Source: an uncultured Opitutales bacterium
Lineage (GTDB): Bacteria > Verrucomicrobiota > Verrucomicrobiia > Opitutales > Intestinicryptomonadaceae
Assembly (NCBI GenBank): GCA_944389915.1
Contig: CALXOC010000198.1
Location: forward strand, 1-34,169
Length of the DNA stretch: 34,169 bases
Reading direction: 5' to 3'
Below the pieces are notes generated by a model, which was not told where the DNA came from, did no database searches, and was given only the letters and a program-made list of their open reading frames with translations. Each line of letters opens with the position of its first letter. Positions within the stretch are counted from its first letter, which is position 1. Of this stretch, positions 25,254 to 33,640 are shown one piece after another. Made by a program: the position numbers and the translations under genes.

Positions 25254-28200
25254 ATGAAAAAATTGGCAGTTCTGTTATTGCAATGGCTGGCGATATCGGC
25301 CTGCATGGGCGGCGCGGAGCTTTCACCAAAGGACGCTTCCGATGTGGCCGATTCCGCATATAATAAAAAGGATTCTTTTACCGAAACCGTTCTTTCAGCC
25401 CGCCGCGCTTATAAGGATTGGCAAGGCAAATGCCTTAAGGGCGATTCGTCTGTGAAGTACGGGCAATGGTACATATCGCAGTGCATAGAAAAAAATAGGA
25501 AGAACGCTTTAAGCGCAATAGATCCGACAAAAAAGCCGGTAAATGTGAATGAAGTGTTTTCACGCCGCCCTGTATGGAGCAAGTCGGACATGCCCGATTG
25601 CTCCGTCAGCGATCTGCATGCCTATAATTGGCGGCTTATAAACAATGGGGTCTTTTATCTCGTAAGGGATATAGACGCCCTTCAGCCATGCGATGTTTAC
25701 GCCACAATAGGTTTCGAGCATTTTTATAAGGTATTTCTAAACGGCAAGCAGTTGGCCGGCGTGGATAAAATGCCGAAACTCAACCTTGAAATATACAAAC
25801 TCAATCTCAATAAGGGGCGCAATACTCTGGTAATCGTGGCCTATTCCAATACAAGATTGAACCGCGACGCCTTCTACTTTGCCCCGTTTGCGGATCCTGC
25901 CGCATATATGGGAGACAAGCTTGCGACGGATTTCAAATATTATTTTCAGGTTATACACAATAGCAGGTATTCTCCAAACAAAGACAGGCTATTGCCCGTA
26001 GATTTAATTGCATCCGACGACAACCGCAACTCTTTGAAAGAGGCGATTGGCCAAATGATTGAGGCGTCGATGTTTTCGGCGAACAAATTCGAAAAAGAGT
26101 ACGCAAAAATTGCCGCCGGGAAGTCTTCCGCTGCGAATGAAGCGCGCATAAAACTGCTGGGCGACATGCTTTCCACGCTTCGCGCCGAGAAAACGCTCGG
26201 CTACGATGTCGGGAACGTCCGCGCGGCCATGGAGGATATAAAAAAGAGCTATCCCGAATACGATGCCGACGGCTCTCTCTTTTCCGAATTGAAAAAGTGG
26301 GAGTCGGAATACGGGGAACTTAAGCAAAAAATGCTCTCGCAAGTTGAGATAGGCGGAGATTTGGCTGCTCGAGCGGCGGAATTTAAGGCCTTTGCCGATA
26401 GGGCCTTGTTGGCGAATCCGCTTTTGAAAAAATATCCCAAGTGGGTGTATGTAAAGCGCCTTCCTGGCTCGAGCCGCTTGGGATTTCCTCAAAACTGGCA
26501 GGGAAATTCGACTTTGGCGTGCAAGCCGTGGGTATCGAACGACAAGCGCGATAAAAAGACGGTGGAATCCTTTAAGGACGAGCTGTGGACTTTCGACATG
26601 TCGAATCCGCGCGAGAGCAGATTGCTGTTTAAGCCGGAGTCTGGCAACATAATATGCGACCTCGACGTCTCATACGACGCCTCTAAGGTATTGTATTCCA
26701 CTTTCGACGATAAAATGCATTTTCAGCTTGCGGAATTGGACATCGCTTCTGGAAAGGTGCGCCAGATAACTCCGTCTATAAATCCCGACATAGACAATTA
26801 CGACGGCATATATCTGCCCGACGGGCGCATAGTTTACTGTTCCACGGCTTGCTATGTTGGAGTGCCCTGCGTGGGGGGAATTGACTATGTTGCGAACTTG
26901 TATTCGCTCGATCCGTCTGCCGGAGACGAAAAGGCGGTCGACGACAGCATACGCCAGCTAACTTTCGAACAGGACGCGGACTGGATGCCTACAATGCTCG
27001 AGAACGGGCGAATCATGTACACTCGCTGGGAGTATGTTGACAATTCGCACTATTTTTCGCGCATACTAATGCATATGAATCCCGACGGAACCGCGCAGTC
27101 GTCTCTTTACGGCTCTGTTAGCTATTGGCCAAATTCGCTCTTTTATGCGCGCCAGATACCGGGCGACCCGAATAAATTCATGGGGATAGTTTCTGGGCAC
27201 CACGGAATATCGAGAATGGGCGAACTTCACATGTTTGACATTTCAAAGGGCACAAAGGAGGATTCCGGCCGCGTGCACAAATTTCCCTCTTACGGCAGGG
27301 AGTATGTTGCCGAAACTAAGGACGAGCTTGTGCGTGGGAAATTCCCCCTTGTAGTGCACCCATATCCGCTGTCGGAGAACTACGTTGTGGCTTCCGTTAA
27401 GAACCCGATGGCAAACCAAGGTTTGCCGGGCATATATTTGTTGGATAAATTCGACAATATGACGCTGTTAACGGCAGTATCGCCCCACAACAAATTTGCG
27501 GAGCTGGAACCTACGCCTTTGGCCGAGCGCAAAAAGCCCGCGGCGATATCGGACAGGACCGACAGGGATTTGGATTATGGTTATGTGTTTTTAAACGACA
27601 TCTATCAGGGCGAGGGTCTCAAGGATGTTCCGCGCGGAACTGTGAAGGCTCTGCGCGTATTGGAGTATCATTACGCCTATAGAGACATGGGATCCCACGA
27701 TATTATAGCCAACGAAGGCTCGTGGGACGTCAAGCGCATTCACGGCACGGTGCCAGTGGAGGAGGACGGCTCTGCTCTTTTCAAGGTGCCCGCGAACAGG
27801 CCTATGGCAATACAGCCTTTGGATAAAGACGGCAAGGCCATAGCGCTAATGCGCACATGGTTCACGGTTATGCCGGGGGAAACGCAGAGCTGCGTTGGTT
27901 GCCATGAGGGGCAGGGAATGTCTCCCACGTTTAAGCCCGCTATGGCCTCGCGCAAGCGTCCTTCGGAAATAAAGCAATTCATAGCCGGTGTGCGCGGGTA
28001 TTCCTTTACCCGCGACGTTCAGCCTGTGCTCGACAAATACTGCGCGGGTTGCCATGACGGTAAGCGCGCCGACATACCCGATTTTTCTCGCGGTCCGGCG
28101 GTTATTAAGAAATTCCCGAGAGCATATCTCGAGTTGTCGAAATACGTGCGCAGGGGCGGGCCGGAATGCAATCAGAATATGCTTATTCCCATGGAATTTT

Positions 28201-29465
28201 ATTCCGACACCAGCGAGCTGATGCAAATACTAAGAAAAGGCCACAAAGGAGTTAAACTCGATAAAGATTCCATGGACATTCTGGTTACATGGATGGACTT
28301 GAACGTTCCGTGCGTAGGGACTTGGACCGAAATTCGCAATGATATTCCCCACAACGGAGCCGAATTGCGCAAGAAGTACCTTGCAAAATACGCAAATCGC
28401 CACGACGACCAAAACGCAATAACCTACGACGGCGGCGTGCAAAAGTTTGTAAAGCCCCAAAGTCCCAAGCCGAGGCCAAAGGGAGAATTTAAGCTTGATT
28501 GTTTCCCATTTGACGCGGCAAAGGCCGGAGAGATGCGCGATGGCGAAAATCTGCCCAAAGAGATATCGGCCGATCTCGGAGGGGGAGTGAAGCTGCGTTT
28601 GAGCCTTGTTCCCTCCGGAACTTTTGTAATGGGATCTGACACGGGATTCGGCGACGAAGGTCCCGCGCGCGTAGCGAAGGTTGAAAAACCTTTCTATATG
28701 GGTCAGTTTGAAATAACAAACAAGCAGTACTCTCTTTTCGACCGATTGCACAATTCCGGATACCTCGACAGGCAGTGGAAAGACCATGTGAATCGCGGCT
28801 ATCCTGCGAACAATCCCAACCAGCCCGTCATTCGCGTAAATTGGAATCAGGCTGTGGCTTATTGCGATTGGCTGTCAAAGAAATTCGGGGTAAAATTTTC
28901 TTTGCCGAGCGAGAAGCAGTGGGAATGGGCGGCCCGCGCGGGAACTGCCACCCCGTTCTGGTTCGGGAAGCCGGGCGATAATTACGGGCATTTTGAAAAC
29001 TTTTCGGATTTTTCCGTGAGGGATATGGCCGTTAACGGGGTGGATCCGCAACCGCGCGTCGAAAACAGCGATTTAAACAATATACAGCCCTACGACGCCT
29101 ATGCGTGCGACGGGCAGCTGTTGAGCGCGGACGTGGGAAGTTTTAAGCCAAACGCTTTCGGCTTGTACGATATGCTTGGAAACGTCTCAGAATGGACTTC
29201 GGATTCATACAGCAAAACTCTCGGGGGCGAGCCCGTAGAAGGGAAGAAAGTTGCCAGGGGCTCATCTTGGCGCGACAGGGCAAAGCGCTCAGTGGTGACA
29301 ATGCGCCGCGACTATTATCCATGGCAGAAAGTCTACAATGTAGGATTTAGGGTTGTTGTTGACGACGCCCGCCGCGCGGCCGAACTGTTCGGGAAATCCG
29401 AGCCGCTTCCCCCCTATAGGGAGCGGAACGTTAAACCGCTTGTTGACACAATACCTTCAAATTAA
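25254..29465 (+). CDS. HzsA-related di-haem protein fused to a SUMF1 domain, exported
   Basis: 1403-residue exported protein. ATG 25254 is preferred because GGAGG (25242-25246) is 7 nt upstream; ATG 25248 is too close. The signal sequence ends ISAC, a possible lipobox. In order: an N-terminal part with a galactose-binding-like beta-sandwich (about 100-225), a helical segment, and a propeller-like region related to the hydrazine synthase alpha middle domain (about 445-800; LENGRIMYTRWEYVDNSHYF, SGHHGISRMGELHMFD). Two c-type haem motifs follow, CVGCH (880-884) and CAGCH (930-934), then a SUMF1/FGE-like domain (about 1115-1370; SGTFVMGS, NVSEWTSD, NVGFRVV). The FGE catalytic cysteines are absent. 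This is not evidence for anammox, since the other Hzs subunits are absent. Probable periplasmic redox protein; reaction unknown. Confidence 0.8.
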   Translation: MKKLAVLLLQWLAISACMGGAELSPKDASDVADSAYNKKDSFTETVLSARRAYKDWQGKCLKGDSSVKYGQWYISQCIEKNRKNALSAIDPTKKPVNVNEVFSRRPVWSKSDMPDCSVSDLHAYNWRLINNGVFYLVRDIDALQPCDVYATIGFEHFYKVFLNGKQLAGVDKMPKLNLEIYKLNLNKGRNTLVIVAYSNTRLNRDAFYFAPFADPAAYMGDKLATDFKYYFQVIHNSRYSPNKDRLLPVDLIASDDNRNSLKEAIGQMIEASMFSANKFEKEYAKIAAGKSSAANEARIKLLGDMLSTLRAEKTLGYDVGNVRAAMEDIKKSYPEYDADGSLFSELKKWESEYGELKQKMLSQVEIGGDLAARAAEFKAFADRALLANPLLKKYPKWVYVKRLPGSSRLGFPQNWQGNSTLACKPWVSNDKRDKKTVESFKDELWTFDMSNPRESRLLFKPESGNIICDLDVSYDASKVLYSTFDDKMHFQLAELDIASGKVRQITPSINPDIDNYDGIYLPDGRIVYCSTACYVGVPCVGGIDYVANLYSLDPSAGDEKAVDDSIRQLTFEQDADWMPTMLENGRIMYTRWEYVDNSHYFSRILMHMNPDGTAQSSLYGSVSYWPNSLFYARQIPGDPNKFMGIVSGHHGISRMGELHMFDISKGTKEDSGRVHKFPSYGREYVAETKDELVRGKFPLVVHPYPLSENYVVASVKNPMANQGLPGIYLLDKFDNMTLLTAVSPHNKFAELEPTPLAERKKPAAISDRTDRDLDYGYVFLNDIYQGEGLKDVPRGTVKALRVLEYHYAYRDMGSHDIIANEGSWDVKRIHGTVPVEEDGSALFKVPANRPMAIQPLDKDGKAIALMRTWFTVMPGETQSCVGCHEGQGMSPTFKPAMASRKRPSEIKQFIAGVRGYSFTRDVQPVLDKYCAGCHDGKRADIPDFSRGPAVIKKFPRAYLELSKYVRRGGPECNQNMLIPMEFYSDTSELMQILRKGHKGVKLDKDSMDILVTWMDLNVPCVGTWTEIRNDIPHNGAELRKKYLAKYANRHDDQNAITYDGGVQKFVKPQSPKPRPKGEFKLDCFPFDAAKAGEMRDGENLPKEISADLGGGVKLRLSLVPSGTFVMGSDTGFGDEGPARVAKVEKPFYMGQFEITNKQYSLFDRLHNSGYLDRQWKDHVNRGYPANNPNQPVIRVNWNQAVAYCDWLSKKFGVKFSLPSEKQWEWAARAGTATPFWFGKPGDNYGHFENFSDFSVRDMAVNGVDPQPRVENSDLNNIQPYDAYACDGQLLSADVGSFKPNAFGLYDMLGNVSEWTSDSYSKTLGGEPVEGKKVARGSSWRDRAKRSVVTMRRDYYPWQKVYNVGFRVVVDDARRAAELFGKSEPLPPYRERNVKPLVDTIPSN

Positions 29466-29482
29466 GAAATAGGATATATAAA

Positions 29483-30184
29483 ATGAAAAAAACAACAATT
29501 GCAATAACTTCACTGATGGCGGCGCTTTTTCTCGGCGCATGCGCTTCGTCTTCGGAAACGTCTGGCGTCTCTGAACCAAAAGCTTGTCCGACTGTGTCGG
29601 CACAAAAAAAACTTACAAAGGATATGTTCTACGATAAAGATGGAAAATTCAACGAAGAAGCGGCGAAACAGGCCTACTTCGACATGTTTGAACGGCTTGG
29701 ATATCCCGTTAGCGATACGCTTCGCAAGGGCATGTGGGTATCCGACTTTAACCTGAAAGATTTTCCGAATGTTGGAATGGCGGGGATATTTTGGGCGCAC
29801 GAAAACAAGCACGGCGTATTCGGGCACGAGATATTTTTGTTGCCGAACCAAATGCTTGTGGAACACAAGCATGTTGCTGGCAAGGGGCTTCCCGCAAAGT
29901 ACGAGTGCTGGCAGGCGAGAGCCGGAAGCGCCTATTGCTTTGGCGAGAGCGGTGACGATGCTTCAAAGTATCCTAACGTGAAAGTTCCCGACAGCCAAAA
30001 GAAGTTTGTTACGGTAAATAAAGTTTCAAGGGCATGTTCAAAGGAGGGCAATACCGTTTGGCTCAATAGAACCGAAGCCAGCCACTATATGATTGCCGGG
30101 CCCTCGGGCGCCATAGTTACCGAATACGGCGCGTTTCACGACAACGACAACAACAGGTATACAAATCCGAATGTAGCGTTTTAA
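29483..30184 (+). CDS. Cupin-fold lipoprotein, D-lyxose-isomerase-like
   Basis: 233-residue lipoprotein with lipobox LGAC (Cys20). The C-terminal two thirds look like a cupin: H128 and H130 (VEHKH), E141 (KYECW) and H201 (ASHYM) form an HxH...E...H metal set. Flanking segments (HEIFLLPNQM, CWQARAGSAYCFGE, TEYGAFHDNDNNRYTNP) recall the D-lyxose isomerase/YdaE group of sugar isomerases. An exported, lipid-anchored member is unusual, as that group is typically cytoplasmic. It follows the HzsA-like gene by 17 bp and ends the operon before a bidirectional terminator. Metal-binding cupin is fairly sure; isomerase activity is inference. Confidence 0.68.
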   Translation: MKKTTIAITSLMAALFLGACASSSETSGVSEPKACPTVSAQKKLTKDMFYDKDGKFNEEAAKQAYFDMFERLGYPVSDTLRKGMWVSDFNLKDFPNVGMAGIFWAHENKHGVFGHEIFLLPNQMLVEHKHVAGKGLPAKYECWQARAGSAYCFGESGDDASKYPNVKVPDSQKKFVTVNKVSRACSKEGNTVWLNRTEASHYMIAGPSGAIVTEYGAFHDNDNNRYTNPNVAF

Positions 30185-30197
30185 CAGCTTATGAACT

Positions 30198-30232
30198 AAA
30201 AATCCCCTCCAAACTTCCGAAGGGGATTTTTT
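30198..30232. terminator. Bidirectional intrinsic terminator
   Basis: ATCCCCT (30202-30208) and AGGGGAT (30221-30227) form a stem, extended by AAAA/TTTT pairs, with T runs on both strands. It lies between the cupin gene (+) and the OprB-type porin gene (-), which converge here, and can terminate both units. Confidence 0.85.
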
Positions 30233-30262
30233 ATGCGCATAGCACTTTAGCGCCGACATTTA

Positions 30263-31570
30263 TTAAAATGTAACTAATAGCTGTCCGCCCAAGACCAGGG
30301 CGTCGTCGGCATTGGGATTCCCGTACGGCCTCATTACATATTGAATGTCTGGCTGTATGGAGATGTTTTCGTTTATTTGAAATACATATGTGGCTTCAAG
30401 TACGGTTTCATAAGTTGAAACGTAGCCGTTGTTTGCCGGGCTGTATGAGTTTGAATATCCGCTTCCGAACCAGCCGGTCAGCCAGGACAAGTATATCCCG
30501 TCTTGGCTTCTATATGGAATAAATCCCTGAAATTGAATTCCGGCGTATGTCATCCATGTCATGACGGATATGCTTTCCACCGGCGAATATTGCGCTCCGG
30601 CCCAAACGTTTATATAGCGGTTTACATTGCTTTGGTCTACCCATACGACTTGCTGCCCCTGCAGATAGAAGCCGTATCCGTTATTGCGCGTCGCTCCCGT
30701 TGTGCTTGTGTAGTCCTGCATGGCGTATCCGCCGAAGAAGTATCCGCCTATCTGGTATTGGCCGGCGTACCCGCCGTTGTCTTCCTGAAAGAAGGTCGGA
30801 GTCCATTGGGCTTGGAACATGAGCATATAGCCGTCGTTTTCGTCTATCCCAAAATGCGTGCCGTTCCAGCTTGGAGAGGCCATCTCCGGCATTACCTGGT
30901 AGAGGCCCGCGGCAAGAGATATGTCGTTTTCATTAAAATAGTATTGGAGCGTCATTCCCCATGCGGCAACGGGGGAAGATGTATATGGAGAGTTATAGAA
31001 AATCGCCTCGGGGGTGCTGTCTATTCCTCCGCTCACAAGATAGCCAAACACGGGCAAACTTGCAAAAGTGTCCCCCATGCTCATTCTTCCAAGCCGTATT
31101 TTTACTGTGTCTCCCCATGAGGTATCAATGCTTTGGGCAAGGTACATTTCATAGAACATCGCCCCGTCGGTTACGCTCGATTCCGACACCGTAAAAAAAT
31201 TCCCTATTTTGTTGGAAAGGTTGTCTCCGGCGTTATAGGCGCCAGACACCACAAACTTTGCCCCCTTCCAATTCGCGATTTTTTCAAGGTCGGCAATGAT
31301 TCCGTAGAGCATTTCGTGCGTGTAATTGGTGCCCTGCAGTTGCCCGCCGTAGGGATTGGACACAAGCACGGCGTAATAGTCGAAGAAGAATTTTATTCCG
31401 GTGTCGCCATAAAGCGATGCTTTTGCCTTGTTTAATTCGTTGCTTGCGTAGTTTAGCCCAAAATTTCCGTAGGGTAGATTGTAATCGCCCCCGGAATTTT
31501 GCTGGGCATTGATTTCACCGGCGAACGGAAGCGACAATAACGCCGCGGCGGCAATTAGAGATTTTTTCAT
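30263..31570 (-). CDS. OprB-family carbohydrate-selective porin
   Basis: 435-residue outer-membrane beta-barrel. ATG 31570 is chosen: it gives a clean signal peptide (KKSLIAAAALLSLPFAGEINA) and AAGGAA lies 7 nt upstream on the minus strand. The mature protein is rich in Gly, Tyr, Asn and Trp with alternating strands and ends in a terminal Phe (GGQLLVTF), as expected for BAM-inserted barrels. Segments such as GRMSMGDTFASLPVFG and EATYVFQINENISIQPDIQYVMRP match OprB porins, which pass mono- and disaccharides. It converges on the dhaK-to-cupin operon and lies downstream of iclR, so it is a likely uptake channel for that pathway's sugar. It appears to have its own promoter. Confidence 0.85.
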   Translation of the reverse strand: MKKSLIAAAALLSLPFAGEINAQQNSGGDYNLPYGNFGLNYASNELNKAKASLYGDTGIKFFFDYYAVLVSNPYGGQLQGTNYTHEMLYGIIADLEKIANWKGAKFVVSGAYNAGDNLSNKIGNFFTVSESSVTDGAMFYEMYLAQSIDTSWGDTVKIRLGRMSMGDTFASLPVFGYLVSGGIDSTPEAIFYNSPYTSSPVAAWGMTLQYYFNENDISLAAGLYQVMPEMASPSWNGTHFGIDENDGYMLMFQAQWTPTFFQEDNGGYAGQYQIGGYFFGGYAMQDYTSTTGATRNNGYGFYLQGQQVVWVDQSNVNRYINVWAGAQYSPVESISVMTWMTYAGIQFQGFIPYRSQDGIYLSWLTGWFGSGYSNSYSPANNGYVSTYETVLEATYVFQINENISIQPDIQYVMRPYGNPNADDALVLGGQLLVTF

Positions 31571-31612
31571 AGAGCTTTCCTTATTTTTATATGTTAAAAA
31601 GGTGTATGCACA

Positions 31613-31639
31613 ATTATAATAAAACGAATTAATATTAAT
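31613..31639 (-). promoter_or_regulatory. Putative oprB promoter with an overlapping palindrome
   Basis: On the minus strand TATAAT (31618-31613) lies about 43 bp before the porin start codon. Just upstream is the perfect 12-bp palindrome ATTAATATTAAT (31628-31639), in the spacer/-35 zone where a repressor or activator would bind. AT richness lowers the weight of the match. Confidence 0.42.
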
Positions 31640-31740
31640 AAATATCGGAGACTTTCCCTCCGCGTTTAGGAAGTAAATAAACATTAATTTGGTGCGTTGC
31701 GCTTAAGGGGGGCCGCGCATTAAAAAATCACGCCAGGCCT

Positions 31741-31783
31741 AAAAATGCAAAACGCGGCGAAAAAACGTTTCCGCCGCATTTTT
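31741..31783. terminator. Terminator-like hairpin downstream of iclR
   Basis: GCGGCG (31754-31759) pairs with CGCCGC (31772-31777); outer AAAAATGC (31741-31748) and GCATTTTT (31776-31783) can also pair. Read on the minus strand the GC stem is followed by GTTTTGCATTTTT, fitting a terminator 40-80 bp past the iclR stop. Confidence 0.6.
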
Positions 31784-31822
31784 GAAATTCAGCCTTATGG
31801 CGTCTTCTAATTGGAGAGTAAA

Positions 31823-32620
31823 TCAGATTAGGCCGTAGCCCAGGCGCACTGAAATTGTATCCGCGAAAGAGCGCACAGCAGTCCCTATTTCAGCGAAATT
31901 TTCCTCTTTTATCCGCTCCTTAGGGCCTGTTATCCATATTGCCGCAACGGGATAGCCATGCGCATCAAATACGGGGGCGCCAACGCAGTTAACCCCGTCA
32001 ATTTCCTCGCTGTTATCGAGCGAATAACCGCATGCCCTCACCTTTTCAAGCTCGGATAAGAATGAGCGCTTGTCTGTAATGGTGTTATTATTGTATCGAT
32101 GGAATTTAATTTTCTTTAGGCGCTTTTCAAGTTCGTCTTTTGGCAGGTATGCCAGCATTGCCTTGCCGGGGGCGGAGGCGTGGAAACATATGCTCATTCC
32201 AACCTCTCCCAAAAATTTGAACGGGAATGTCCCCGGGGCCTGCTCAATCATGACGCATGCGTCTTCAAGCATGGTTCCAAGCATTGAAGTCTCGCCGAGT
32301 TTGTCGCGCATCTGCCTTAGAATGTCCATGCTGCGCTCGACTATGTTGAATTCTCCGAATGAGGCGTATCCCAAAGCCGCCAATTTGCGCGACATCCTTA
32401 TTGTGCGCTCGTCGGCGTTTTTTAGCACATATCCGCAGTCTTCAAGGGTACAAACTATGCGAAATATGCTGCTCTTTGAATATTTTGTAAGCTTTGCTAT
32501 TTCAGGCAAAGTTAAGCCGTCAGGGTTTTTTGCAAGAAGTTCAAAAACTTCCAAACCCCGTTTTAAGTTTGGAACATGGTAGCGTTCGTGGCTTTTTTTT
32601 GTGGTGCTTGTTCTCGGCAT
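31823..32620 (-). CDS. IclR-family transcriptional regulator
   Basis: 265-residue regulator. The N-terminal winged helix-turn-helix (about 15-75) contains LTLPEIAKLTKYSKSSIFRIVCTLEDCGYV. The C-terminal effector domain (about 95-255) has the IclR pattern MLGTMLEDACVMIEQAPG, the FHASAPGKAMLAYLP block and CGYSLDNSEEIDGVNCVGAPVFDAHGYPVAAIWITGP. IclR regulators usually sense small acids or sugars and control adjacent catabolic genes, so the porin gene and the dhaK operon are plausible targets. The start has no Shine-Dalgarno. A sigma-70-like promoter with an inverted repeat in its spacer lies upstream, suggesting autoregulation. Confidence 0.92.
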   Translation of the reverse strand: MPRTSTTKKSHERYHVPNLKRGLEVFELLAKNPDGLTLPEIAKLTKYSKSSIFRIVCTLEDCGYVLKNADERTIRMSRKLAALGYASFGEFNIVERSMDILRQMRDKLGETSMLGTMLEDACVMIEQAPGTFPFKFLGEVGMSICFHASAPGKAMLAYLPKDELEKRLKKIKFHRYNNNTITDKRSFLSELEKVRACGYSLDNSEEIDGVNCVGAPVFDAHGYPVAAIWITGPKERIKEENFAEIGTAVRSFADTISVRLGYGLI

Positions 32621-32647
32621 TGTGTATTTGCAAATTAATTTACAGTA

Positions 32648-32675
32648 TTTGTATGCTTGAAAAGCATTGGGTCAA
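32648..32675 (-). promoter_or_regulatory. Putative iclR promoter with inverted repeat in the spacer
   Basis: On the minus strand TTGACC (32675-32670) and TACAAA (32653-32648) are 16 bp apart. The spacer contains the inverted repeat TGCTT-3-AAGCA (32654-32666). A second repeat, TTTAAC-2-GTTAAA (32686-32699), lies just upstream. Both are candidate operators for IclR autoregulation. Confidence 0.45.
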
Positions 32676-32705
32676 CTGTTTTTTGTTTAACAGGTTAAAA
32701 AACAC

Positions 32706-32722
32706 GGTTTAAATTTTAAACC
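32706..32722. repeat. 17-bp palindrome just after the cysE stop codon
   Basis: GGTTTAAATTTTAAACC is a perfect 8-bp inverted repeat around one base. Read on the minus strand it lies 5 nt past the cysE stop and is followed by GTGTTTTTT, so it may be a weak AT-rich terminator for cysE. It could equally be an operator upstream of iclR. Confidence 0.4.
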
Positions 32723-32727
32723 AGAAG

Positions 32728-33540
32728 CTATTTTATGTCTATTTCCGTGTAAATTACGTTTTGATTCATGACGCGCGCGGGTTTGTCTTCCGGCGCCGTA
32801 CCCACGGGGCGCGCAGGAACCCCGACAACGGTGGTATGTTCCGGAACGTCGTCGAGAACCACGCTTCCGGCCCCAATTTTGGCGCCTTTGCCTATTACTA
32901 TGTTTCCTATGAGCTTTGCTCCGGCTCCGATGAGCACGTCGGATTTAACTTTTGGGTGCCGGTCTCCCTCCTCGTTTCCGGTGCCGCCGAGCGTAACTTC
33001 GTGAAGTATTGACACATTGTCGTCAACTTGGCTTGTTTCCCCCGCTACAAAAGACGTTGCATGGTCCAACAGGATTCCTCCGCCGAATTTTGCCGCCGGA
33101 TGAATGTCGACGGCGAATATTTCGCTGCACAGGCTTTGAATGTAGTATGCCAGATGTTTTCTGTCGTTCTCCCATAGCCAATGCGCCACCCTGTGGCTGG
33201 TTATTGATTGAAACCCCTTGAAATACATTATTGAGTGCAGGTAGCTTGTGCATGCCGGATCCCGCTCCCTGATGGCTATAATGTCGGCAATAATATTGCG
33301 CCGTATCTTTTCGTCGGAGCGGAAGGCCTCTAAAAATATTTCAAATATATCGGTTTCGGCCACGGCGTTGTGCCCGAGCTTGCGCGATATGCGTGTGGCT
33401 ATGCTTTCGAAGATGTCGCCTCTGGAAAGTACAACCTCTTTTAACAGCGGCGCAAGCGCGGGTTCCATATCCGCCGTGTCGCGGGCTTCGCGCGATACGT
33501 CGCTCCATACCGAATCGGCAAGCTTCTGGAAATTTTTCAT
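32728..33540 (-). CDS. cysE: Serine O-acetyltransferase
   Basis: Catalyses acetyl transfer from acetyl-CoA to L-serine, the first step of cysteine synthesis. 270 residues: an N-terminal helical SAT domain (about 1-140) and a left-handed beta-helix hexapeptide domain (about 145-245). The catalytic D145 (DIHPAA) and H160 (LLDHAT) pair is present, with VAGETSQVDDNVSILHEVTLGGTG and GAGAKLIGNIVIGKGAKIGAGSVV closely matching E. coli CysE. The C-terminal tail of about 25 residues includes INIYTEIDIK-like charged/hydrophobic residues (NQNVIYTEIDIK); CysE tails commonly dock CysK. No other cysteine genes are in the window. Confidence 0.95.
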   Translation of the reverse strand: MKNFQKLADSVWSDVSREARDTADMEPALAPLLKEVVLSRGDIFESIATRISRKLGHNAVAETDIFEIFLEAFRSDEKIRRNIIADIIAIRERDPACTSYLHSIMYFKGFQSITSHRVAHWLWENDRKHLAYYIQSLCSEIFAVDIHPAAKFGGGILLDHATSFVAGETSQVDDNVSILHEVTLGGTGNEEGDRHPKVKSDVLIGAGAKLIGNIVIGKGAKIGAGSVVLDDVPEHTTVVGVPARPVGTAPEDKPARVMNQNVIYTEIDIK

Positions 33541-33640
33541 TTATCTATAATAGTGGATGCGGCGCAGTTTGTTTTCAACATAAATTTCCCTTTATTTTTA
33601 TTTGAATGGCAATATAAAAAAACCTAACTTTATTATCGAT

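Noticed and set aside
25254-29465. Hydrazine synthase / anammox metabolism
   Set aside because: Only the alpha-type propeller and haem motifs are present; no beta or gamma subunit or hydrazine dehydrogenase is in the window. HzsA-like proteins occur widely in bacteria without anammox.
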